Position numbers and translations under genes: made by a program. Below the pieces are notes generated by a model. It saw nothing but the letters and a program-made list of their open reading frames with translations, was not told where the DNA came from and made no database searches. A DNA stretch of 64,000 bases from Streptomyces sp. TRM68367 (lineage in GTDB: Bacteria > Actinomycetota > Actinomycetes > Streptomycetales > Streptomycetaceae): the NCBI RefSeq assembly GCF_014495685.1, contig NZ_JACTVI010000033.1:17830-81829 (forward strand), read 5' to 3'. Shown here piece by piece: positions 53,448-64,000 of this stretch (its first letter is position 1; each line of letters opens with the position of its first letter).

Positions 53448-53861
53448 ATGCGAATCGGCGAGCTGGCCGCGCGCGCCGGGACCACGACGCGGGCGCTGCG
53501 GTACTACGAGTCGCGGGGGCTGCTGCCCGCGCGGCGCGACGAGCACGGATACCGGACGTACGACGAGCGGGACCTGAAGCTGCTGGAGCAGATCCGCACG
53601 CTCCAGGACTTCGGGTTCGAGCTGGAGGAGACCCGGCCCTTCGTGGAGTGCCTGCGCGCCGGGCACCCGGAGGGCGACGTGTGCCCGGCCTCGCTCGCGG
53701 TCTACCGGCGCAAGCTGACCGAGCTCGACGCGCTGATCGGCGAGTTGACGGCGGTGCGGGAGACGGTGGCGCGGCAGCTGGCGCGGGCCGAGCTGGCCGC
53801 CGAGGCGGAGGTTCCGGGAGGTCCGGAACCGGTGTGCGAACTGGGAGGGCGGCAACGGTGA
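53448..53861 (+). CDS. MerR-family transcriptional regulator
   Basis: The 137-residue product has the winged HTH MRIGELAARAGTTTRALRYYESRGLLPARR, then a dimerisation helix to about residue 115. A lone Cys lies in GDVCPAS (about residue 81) and another at VCELGG near the end, so a thiol- or metal-sensing role is possible but unproven. GTGA overlap couples it to a thioredoxin gene, suggesting a redox-responsive unit. The transcript may be nearly leaderless. Confidence 0.9.
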   Translation: MRIGELAARAGTTTRALRYYESRGLLPARRDEHGYRTYDERDLKLLEQIRTLQDFGFELEETRPFVECLRAGHPEGDVCPASLAVYRRKLTELDALIGELTAVRETVARQLARAELAAEAEVPGGPEPVCELGGRQR

Positions 53862-54190
53862 TGGAAACGGCAGGGGTCAGGGAAGTGACCGATGAGGATT
53901 TCGCGACGGAGGTGATCGGGGCGGAGCTGCCGGTCCTGGTGGAGTTCACCGCGGACTGGTGCCCGCCGTGCCGGCAGATGGGCCCGGTGCTGAAGGCCCT
54001 CGCCTTCGAGGAGGGCGACCGGCTGAAGGTCGTACAGCTGGACGTGGACCGCAATCCGGCGACCACGAACGCGTACAAGGTGCTGTCGATGCCCACGTTC
54101 ATGGTGTTCCGCGGCGGTGAGCCGGTGAAGGCGATGGTGGGTGCCCGGCCCAGGCGGCGGCTGCTGGAGGAGCTGGCCGACGTGCTGTGA
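53858..54190 (+). CDS. Thioredoxin
   Basis: The 110-residue thioredoxin has the active site WCPPC in FTADWCPPCRQMGPVLK, a Pro variant of WCGPC, and the cis-Pro in SMPTFMVF. It is cytoplasmic, with no signal peptide. The GTG at 53858 overlaps the MerR stop; the ATG next to it at 53861 is an alternative. A strong terminator follows, so merR-trx is a two-gene operon. Confidence 0.92.
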   Translation: MMETAGVREVTDEDFATEVIGAELPVLVEFTADWCPPCRQMGPVLKALAFEEGDRLKVVQLDVDRNPATTNAYKVLSMPTFMVFRGGEPVKAMVGARPRRRLLEELADVL

Positions 54191-54207
54191 CTTGTGCAGG
54201 CAACAGT

Positions 54208-54241
54208 AAATCCCCCGAGCGGAATTGCGCTCGGGGGATTT
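54208..54241 (+). terminator. Strong intrinsic terminator after the thioredoxin gene
   Basis: AAATCCCCCGAGC (54208-54220) pairs with GCTCGGGGGATTT (54229-54241), followed by CTTT. The A-run, GC stem and T-run make this the most canonical terminator in the window. Confidence 0.93.
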
Positions 54242-54317
54242 CTTTGCGTATATTCAATGGTTCGCGACTTCAAGTCCACCGAGTCGCAAAGAAGTTCAGT
54301 GAGCACAGTATATCCGG

Positions 54318-56600
54318 GTGGGAGTGGAATTGTCAAACACGCCGAACACCGATTATCCGGATGATGAATTGCGGCAGGAACAGGAATTCATCGACGGACT
54401 GTACGCACGCGTGGACGCGCTGCGCGGCGACGCCGAGACCTCCGTCACGGACGCGCTCGCGCAGGGGGCCACGTCCCGGCAGGCCAAGCTGGAGCGGGAC
54501 ATCCTGGTCGCCGAGCGCTCCGGGCTGCTCGCCGCGCTGAACGCGGTCGACGGCTCGCTGTGCTTCGGCCGGATCGACCAGACCTCGGGTACGACCCACC
54601 ACATCGGCCGGATCGGGCTGCGCGCCGACGACGCCGAGCGCACGCCGGTGCTGATCGACTGGCGCGCCGAGGTCGCCCGCCCCTTCTACCTGGCCACGGG
54701 CCACACCCCGATGGGGCTCAGGCGCCGCCGGCACATCTCCACCGAGGGCCGCCGGGTCACCGACCTGCACGACGAGATCCTCGACCTCGGCGACGAGACC
54801 CGCACCGGCCACGAGGACCCGACCGGCGACGCCGTGCTGCTGGCCGCGCTGAACTCCGCGCGCACCGGCCGCATGGCCGACATCGTGCGGACCATCCAGG
54901 CCGACCAGGACCGCATCATCCGCGCCCCGCACCGCGGCGTCCTGGTCGTCGAGGGCGGCCCCGGCACCGGCAAGACGGCCGTCGCCCTGCACCGCGCGGC
55001 CTTCCTGCTCTACGAGCACCGCGAACTGCTCGCCCGGCGGGCCGTCCTGATCGTCGGCCCCAACCCGGCCTTCCTCGGCTACATCGGCGAGGTGCTGCCC
55101 TCCCTCGGCGAGACCGGCGTGCTGCTGGCGACCGTCGGCGAGCTGTTCCCCGGCGTGCGGGCGACGGCCGCCGACTCTCCCGAGGCCGCCGCCGTGAAGG
55201 GCCGCGCCGACATGGCCGACGTGCTCGCCGAGGCCGTCCGCGGCCGACAGGCGCTGCCCGACCCGGTGATCGCCATCCAGCACGACCGCGAGGTCCTGAT
55301 GCTCGACGACGGCCTGGTGAGCGTCGCCCGCGAGCGCACCCGCGCCGCCAAGCTGCCGCACAACGCCGCGCGCGAGCACTTCGAGGGCCACGTCCTCAAC
55401 ACGCTCACGGACCTGTACGCCGAGCGCATCGGCACCGACCCGTTCGACGGCAGCAGCCTGCTCGACGCCAGCGACTTCACCCAGATCCGCGACGAACTCG
55501 CCGAGAACCGCGAAGTGTGGTCCGCGATCGACCAGTTGTGGCCCCGGATCACCCCGCAGCAGCTCGTCTCCGGATTCCTCGCCGAGCCCGAGGGCTTCGT
55601 CTCCGACGAGGACGCCGCCGCCATCCGGCGCCCGGTCACGCGGGCGTGGACCGTGGCGGACGTCCCGCTGCTGGACGAGGCGGCCGAACTCCTCGGCACG
55701 GACGACCGGGTGGCCCGCGCCCTCGCCGAGCGCGAGCGGGAGGAGCAGATCGCCTACGCGCAGGGCGTGCTGGACGTGTCGTACGCCTCCCGGACGTTCG
55801 AGTTCGAGGACAAGGAGGAGGACGACCCGGAGGCCTCCGAGGTGCTGCTGGCGCACGACATCATCGACGCGGAGCGGTTCGCCGAGCGGCAGGAGGAAGA
55901 GGACGGCCGCAGCGCCGCCGAGCGCGCCGCGGCCGACCGCACCTGGGCGTTCGGGCACATCATCGTGGACGAGGCACAGGAGCTGTCGCCGATGGCGTGG
56001 CGGCTGCTCATGCGGCGCAGCCCGACCCGCTCGATGACCCTGGTCGGCGACCCGGCGCAGACCGCGGAGGCGGCGGGCGTGGGCTCCTGGGCGGAGATCC
56101 TCCAGCCGTACGTCGAGGACCGCTGGGAGCACACCCGCCTCGGCGTCAACTACCGCACCCCCGCCGAGATCATGGACGTCGCCGCGGCCGTGGTGCGCGC
56201 CGAGCACCCCGGCTTCCAGCCGCCCAGCTCGGTGCGGTCGACCGGGGTACGGCCGTGGGCACGCGCCACCGACGACCTCCCCGGTGCCGTCGCCAAGGCC
56301 GCGGACGAGCTGACCCCCGCCGAGGGGCGGCTCGCCGTGATCGCCCCGCGCGACCTGCACCGACGGCTGGCCGCGCGGCTGGACGGCGTGACGGCGGGCG
56401 CCGAGCCGGATCTCACGCGGTCCGTCGTCCTGTTGGACCCGCGCCAGGCCAAGGGCCTGGAGTTCGACTCGGTGCTGGTGGTCGAACCGGGGCGGTACGG
56501 CACGAGTGACCTGTACGTGGCGTTGACTCGGGCCACGCAGCGGCTCGGTGTGCTGCACACCGGTGAGCTGCCGGAAGCGCTGGCCGACGCGCTCTCCTAA
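54318..56600 (+). CDS. HelD/HelR-type RNA polymerase-associated helicase-like ATPase
   Basis: The 760-residue superfamily 1 UvrD-like protein is of the HelD type. It has an N-terminal coiled arm (about 15-75), a domain common to HelD (about 80-190) and Walker A GGPGTGKT (213-220). Walker B is IIVDEAQELSPMAW, and the closing helicase motif is DLYVALTRATQRLG. HelD proteins release or recycle RNA polymerase, and actinomycete HelR protects it from rifamycins. The GTG at 54318 is chosen; a GTG at 54324 and TTG at 54330 are close alternatives. The 76 bp upstream are relatively AT-rich and promoter-like. Confidence 0.85.
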   Translation: MGVELSNTPNTDYPDDELRQEQEFIDGLYARVDALRGDAETSVTDALAQGATSRQAKLERDILVAERSGLLAALNAVDGSLCFGRIDQTSGTTHHIGRIGLRADDAERTPVLIDWRAEVARPFYLATGHTPMGLRRRRHISTEGRRVTDLHDEILDLGDETRTGHEDPTGDAVLLAALNSARTGRMADIVRTIQADQDRIIRAPHRGVLVVEGGPGTGKTAVALHRAAFLLYEHRELLARRAVLIVGPNPAFLGYIGEVLPSLGETGVLLATVGELFPGVRATAADSPEAAAVKGRADMADVLAEAVRGRQALPDPVIAIQHDREVLMLDDGLVSVARERTRAAKLPHNAAREHFEGHVLNTLTDLYAERIGTDPFDGSSLLDASDFTQIRDELAENREVWSAIDQLWPRITPQQLVSGFLAEPEGFVSDEDAAAIRRPVTRAWTVADVPLLDEAAELLGTDDRVARALAEREREEQIAYAQGVLDVSYASRTFEFEDKEEDDPEASEVLLAHDIIDAERFAERQEEEDGRSAAERAAADRTWAFGHIIVDEAQELSPMAWRLLMRRSPTRSMTLVGDPAQTAEAAGVGSWAEILQPYVEDRWEHTRLGVNYRTPAEIMDVAAAVVRAEHPGFQPPSSVRSTGVRPWARATDDLPGAVAKAADELTPAEGRLAVIAPRDLHRRLAARLDGVTAGAEPDLTRSVVLLDPRQAKGLEFDSVLVVEPGRYGTSDLYVALTRATQRLGVLHTGELPEALADALS

Positions 56601-56625
56601 GCGCCGTAGGGGTGTCTGTCTGTGC

Positions 56626-56676
56626 GCGGGTGCGGGTCGTATGTGGTTGCTCGCGCAGTTCCCCGCGCCCCTTGGG
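56626..56676. repeat. Dispersed Streptomyces intergenic sequence
   Basis: The stretch contains GTTGCTCGCGCAGTTCCCCG followed by CGCCCCTTGGG. I recognise this as a very common short sequence near gene ends in Streptomyces genomes. It separates the helicase gene from decayed P450 sequence. Confidence 0.5.
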
Positions 56677-56742
56677 TTGGACAGCTTCCGCTCCTCGCAG
56701 GAATCCGGCCAGGTATAGGTGCCGTAACAGTTCACGTCACAG

Positions 56743-56943
56743 TCACGCGGTGAGGTCGTCGCCGGGGCGGGCCCGGCCGTGCGCGGCGAGCCGGGTCATC
56801 GTGGCGAGGGCGCGGGCCGTGGCGGGGCCGGCGCCGCCGTCGAGCATCCGCCACAGGTCCATGACCAGCTCGTCGCCGAGTTCCACCGGGCAGCCGAACA
56901 GCCTGGTGGTGACCATCAGCAGCAGCGGCCGGGTGTACTGGGC
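56743..56943 (-). pseudogene. Inverted P450 fragment (middle N-terminal part)
   Basis: On the minus strand the frame reads QYTRPLLLMVTTRLFGCPVE, then LGDELVMDLWRML and RPGDDLTA before a stop at 56743. This is the region just before the I-helix of conservon-type (CYP157-like) P450s, as I remember them. It has neither N-terminus nor haem part. The matching later part lies on the opposite strand from 56944, so a local inversion split the gene. Confidence 0.55.
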
Positions 56944-57316
56944 GACATCACCGGCAACATGGTCCTCAACACCCTGCTGGAGGTGCCGCGCGGCAACGCC
57001 ACCGTGCGGCGCAGCCTGTCGGACGGACAGCTCGGCGAGACCCAACCGGGCCGCGCTGGTCAACCCGCCGGTCGCCAACATGTGCTCCGACCTCGCCCTG
57101 CCCCCGGACCAGCTGCCCTGGCGCTCCGGCCCGGTCGTGCGGGGCCTGCGCCTTCTCCCGGTGCGCTACGAACTGGACCCGTCCGTACACAGGCAGGCCC
57201 CGCCCTCCCGCCGGGACGGCGAGCCCTTCCAGCCCGCCGACGCCGCCTCCGGCGCCGACAGCACGGTCAGAAGCCTGCTGTCGGCGCTGCGCCGGCTGAT
57301 GTTCGGCGGGAAGTAG
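56944..57316 (+). pseudogene. P450 fragment (I-helix region and C-terminus) with frameshift
   Basis: One + frame reads GDITGNMVLNTLLEVPRGN and TVRRSLSDGQLGET. After a frameshift near 57047 another reads LVNPPVANMCSDLALPPDQL, PWRSGPVVRGLRLLPVRYEL and the end LRRLMFGGK. These are parts of one P450, but the ExxR and haem-Cys regions between NPPVAN and the C-terminal segment are deleted. With the inverted fragment at 56743-56943 it forms a rearranged, dead P450. Confidence 0.55.
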
Positions 57317-57473
57317 GGGGCGTGCGATGTATCGCGAACGCGACACCAGGCCGCCGTCCTCTGCGTGAGCTCCTCGCGGTGGCCGAGAGGGACGACGAGG
57401 GGATGGAGCGTTGAACTCCAGAGCTGGTCGAGGCACTGGCCGAGCCGGAGCCCACCGGCTGAGTACGGACCCC

Positions 57474-60101
<2,628 letters not shown>

Positions 60102-60157
60102 GGGCGGGGCCTCCTCGGCGAAGGTGAGGTGAGAGGGACGGGATAGGTGGGACAGGT

Positions 60158-61612
60158 TCAGGTGAGCGGCGCCGCGGCGCCGGCGTCCGCTGCCAGGCGG
60201 CGTATCGCGGACAACGGCACGGGGAGCCAGTCCGGACGGTGCCGGGCCTCGTACAGGACCTCGTACACCGCCTTGTCCGTCTCGTAGGCCCGCAGCAGCA
60301 CGGCGTCACCGCGCGGATCCGGGCCGCCGGCCTCCGCGTACCCGGAGCAGTACGCCTCCCGGCACGTCTCGGCCCAGCCCGGCTGCGGCGGGTCGGCCGA
60401 GTACGCGGCGTAGTCGAACGAACGCAGCATGCCGGCGATGTCCCGCACCGCCGGCTGCGGCATCCGTCGCTCGGCCAGCGGCCGGGCCGGCTCGCCCTCG
60501 AAGTCGATCAGCGACCACTGCCCGGACGGCGAGCGCAGGCACTGCCCGAGGTGCAGATCGCCGTGGACGCGCTGCGCGGTCCAGGTGCGGCCCGCGTCGG
60601 CCAGCTCGCCGACCGCCGTGAACGCCGTGTGCAGCCCGGTCTCGTACGGCGCCAGCGCGGGCACCGCCTGCACGGCCGTCACCAGCCGCTCCACCATGCC
60701 GGCGACCAGCTGCCGCAGTTGCGCGTGGCCCAGGGAGACCATGGGCAGCGCGCGGGCCAGCGCGGTGTGCACCTCGGCGGTGGCCCGCCCGAGCGCCCGT
60801 GCCCCGGCGGTGAAGTCCTCGCCCTTGGCCAGCGCGCGCAGCGCCAGCTCCCACCCGTCGGTCGCGCCCTGCACATACGGCTGGAGCACGCCCAGGACGT
60901 ACGGCTCGTCGGAGAAGTCGGCCGAACCCACGGTGGCCGTGGCGTCCGCGGAGTCCCTGGGGTCTGCCACCATCCAGGCCACCGGCGCCGGCACCCGCGG
61001 GCACCCCTCGCGGGCCAGCGCCAGCGGAAGCTCCAGGTCAGGGTTGATCCCGGGCACGATCCGGCGCAACAGCTTCAGGATGAACGTATCTCCGTAGACG
61101 ACCGACGAGTTCGACTGTTCGGCGGTCACCAGCCGCGGTACGAGGCCCGCCCGGACCTCCTGGTCCCGCTCCCGCTCGAAGCGCAGCCCGCCGATCCGGG
61201 CCCGGGTGCGCAGCGCCTCCAGGAGCAGTTCGGCGGGCCGGGTGTCGTACAGGGCGTCGTAGACCGTGCGTCCGGTCAGCGGGCCCTCGGTCACATGCCC
61301 GATCAGCGCGGGCGCCAGCCGTGGCGGCAGCGCCTCGCGCACGCCTATCAGGAGCTGGTAGCAGTCGCCGGGCTGCTCGGTGCCGCCCGGGCCCGGACCG
61401 AGCGGCTGATGGGCGCGCACGAGCAGGTGGTAGAGGCCGAGGCGGGTCGTGGCCGGCAGCAGCTCGGTGGCCGCGACCAGCGAAAACCCGGTGACCGGGC
61501 GTCCCTTGCCGGCGAACCAGCGCTGCCGCGGCAGCCACTCCCGCAGCAGCGGATCCAGTGACGTGAGGAGGCCGGGACCGGTCGTGCTGGAACGTGTGAC
61601 GGTTTCCGCCAT
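60158..61612 (-). CDS. pep2: Maltokinase
   Basis: The 484-residue kinase of the aminoglycoside-phosphotransferase-like fold makes maltose-1-phosphate from maltose and ATP. The catalytic loop HGDLHLGQCL and metal motif SLIDFEGEPARPL are intact, and EQSNSSVVYGDTFILKLLR is the N-lobe lysine region. It follows trehalose synthase, which provides maltose, and feeds GlgE. The 265-bp gap to treS is the largest in this operon and may hold an extra promoter. Confidence 0.94.
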   Translation of the reverse strand: MAETVTRSSTTGPGLLTSLDPLLREWLPRQRWFAGKGRPVTGFSLVAATELLPATTRLGLYHLLVRAHQPLGPGPGGTEQPGDCYQLLIGVREALPPRLAPALIGHVTEGPLTGRTVYDALYDTRPAELLLEALRTRARIGGLRFERERDQEVRAGLVPRLVTAEQSNSSVVYGDTFILKLLRRIVPGINPDLELPLALAREGCPRVPAPVAWMVADPRDSADATATVGSADFSDEPYVLGVLQPYVQGATDGWELALRALAKGEDFTAGARALGRATAEVHTALARALPMVSLGHAQLRQLVAGMVERLVTAVQAVPALAPYETGLHTAFTAVGELADAGRTWTAQRVHGDLHLGQCLRSPSGQWSLIDFEGEPARPLAERRMPQPAVRDIAGMLRSFDYAAYSADPPQPGWAETCREAYCSGYAEAGGPDPRGDAVLLRAYETDKAVYEVLYEARHRPDWLPVPLSAIRRLAADAGAAAPLT

Positions 61613-61846
61613 TGCGTCACGTCCTTTCCCCGGGGTGGTCGGGGTGTTACTGATGCGTGCCCAGGGTGGGGCGGAGAAAACCGCCCCACCCTCAATTGCG
61701 GCCAGGGGCCATCACCGGCGAGTTGCGGAGCCGGAACCATTGACGTTCACGCCGCCCGGATCGGCGGCGTGTCCTACCCGATCGCTCGGCAAGGTTTCAC
61801 GCGTTGAACGCGCGCTGTTGATGACCGGGCCGCCCGGCGGGCTCGG

Positions 61847-61863
61847 GTTCTGGTAACCAGAAC
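61847..61863. promoter_or_regulatory. 17-bp palindrome in the treS-pep2 gap
   Basis: GTTCTGGT (61847-61854) and ACCAGAAC (61856-61863) flank a single A, a perfect palindrome with too short a loop for an RNA hairpin. It lies 14 bp beyond the treS stop and about 235 bp upstream of the pep2 start. It suits a DNA-binding dimer better than a terminator. Confidence 0.4.
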
Positions 61864-61877
61864 GGCGTACCGTATCA

Positions 61878-63577
<1,700 letters not shown>

Positions 63578-63581
<4 letters not shown>

Positions 63582-64000
63582 CGTGTGGGTGACCCTCCGA
63601 TCTGCGGGTTGGACGGTCGCAGAACCGAGAAGACATGCGCGGGCCGGAGGCCCGGTTCGAGGCGCACGTAGTTGGCCCTGCCCCAGTGATAGGTCTCTCC
63701 GGTGAGCTCGTCGCGCACCGGCATCGACTCGTGCCAGTCCAGGCCGAGTTGCGGCATGTCCAACGAGACCGTGGCCTCCTGGGTGTGGTGCGGGTCGAGG
63801 TTGACGACCACCAGAACCGTGTTCGACCCCTGCCGCTTCGAGTACGCGATCACCTCCTCCTTGTCCACGTGGTGGAAGTGCAGGTCGCGCAGCTGCCGGA
63901 GGGCCGGATGCTCGCGCCGGATGGTGTTGAGGCGGGTGATCAGGGGGGTGATGGTGCGGCCCTCGCGTTCGGCGGCCTCCCAGTCACGCCGTTTGATCTG
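63578..64000 (-). CDS. glgE: GlgE maltosyltransferase (C-terminal part)
   Basis: About 140 C-terminal residues are present; the gene continues beyond the right edge. The visible part reads RLNTIRREHPALRQLRDLHF, then a beta-sandwich domain with NTVLVVVNLDPHHTQEATV and the end HWGRANYVRLEPG. This is the C-terminal domain of GH13 subfamily maltosyltransferases that extend glucan with maltose-1-phosphate. The neighbours treS, pep2 and glgB complete the pathway. The catalytic domain is not visible, so the call leans on context. Confidence 0.87.

Overview
The window is a high-GC actinomycete chromosome segment, almost certainly Streptomyces. The evidence is GC-rich third codon positions, GTG starts, many four-base ATGA/GTGA gene overlaps, the filP-scy polar-growth pair and a gene order I recognise from memory as close to the S. 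coelicolor SCO5396-SCO5444 core region (not checked by search). Most of it is conserved backbone, interrupted by accessory insertions and several decayed genes.

Layout. 1-4715: FilP (partial) and Scy coiled-coil cytoskeletal proteins. 4949-7764: methylmalonyl-CoA epimerase, thiolase and the MeaB GTPase. 8010-10479: a secreted PepSY protein beside a two-component system in decay, with a response regulator that lost its receiver domain and a kinase with three frameshifts. 10493-14002: a MarR regulator, three linked AIM24-family genes, a DUF3817 membrane protein and a thiamine-binding MTH1187 protein. 14651-24336: a type II polyketide cluster of the whiE/sch/cur (spore pigment) kind. It holds a SchA/CurD-type protein, cupin, KS-alpha, KS-beta, ACP, aromatase/cyclase and TcmI-type cyclase on the + strand, then a convergent amidohydrolase and FAD hydroxylase, then a divergent P450 plus a second ABM-fold enzyme. 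24358-27026: MarR, a second DUF3817 protein and isobutyryl-CoA mutase large subunit IcmA. 27085-33219: an integrase-like pseudogene, TetR, a thioredoxin/TPR co-chaperone, a structured intergenic region and a three-gene envelope operon (DUF6230, DUF6114, repeat-rich secreted protein).

33457-39535 is a central-carbon block: pyk, ackA and pta on the minus strand, divergent from pfkA. 39556-46015: an XRE regulator, an F420/FMN-type oxidoreductase, a sugar ABC importer without its own ATPase, a truncated regulator fragment and a Tat-exported GH28-like beta-helix protein. A Tat-exported GH97-like enzyme (46654-48624) is divergent from the last, and three AACCGGTT palindromes lie between them. 48795-53035: a CitA/DcuS-type sensor and regulator divergent from a DctA-type dicarboxylate transporter. 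53109-57316: an aldo/keto reductase remnant, a MerR-thioredoxin pair, a HelD/HelR-type helicase and a P450 pseudogene whose two halves lie on opposite strands. 57474-64000: glgE (partial), treS, maltokinase and glgB, the GlgE pathway linking trehalose, maltose-1-phosphate and alpha-glucan. GlgB carries a long histone-H1-like Lys/Ala tail.

The most novel-looking material is the whiE-like cluster with its amidohydrolase and an atypical P450, the GH28-like/GH97 pair with its putative LacI-type operators, and the structured region 29986-30344 upstream of the DUF6230 operon.
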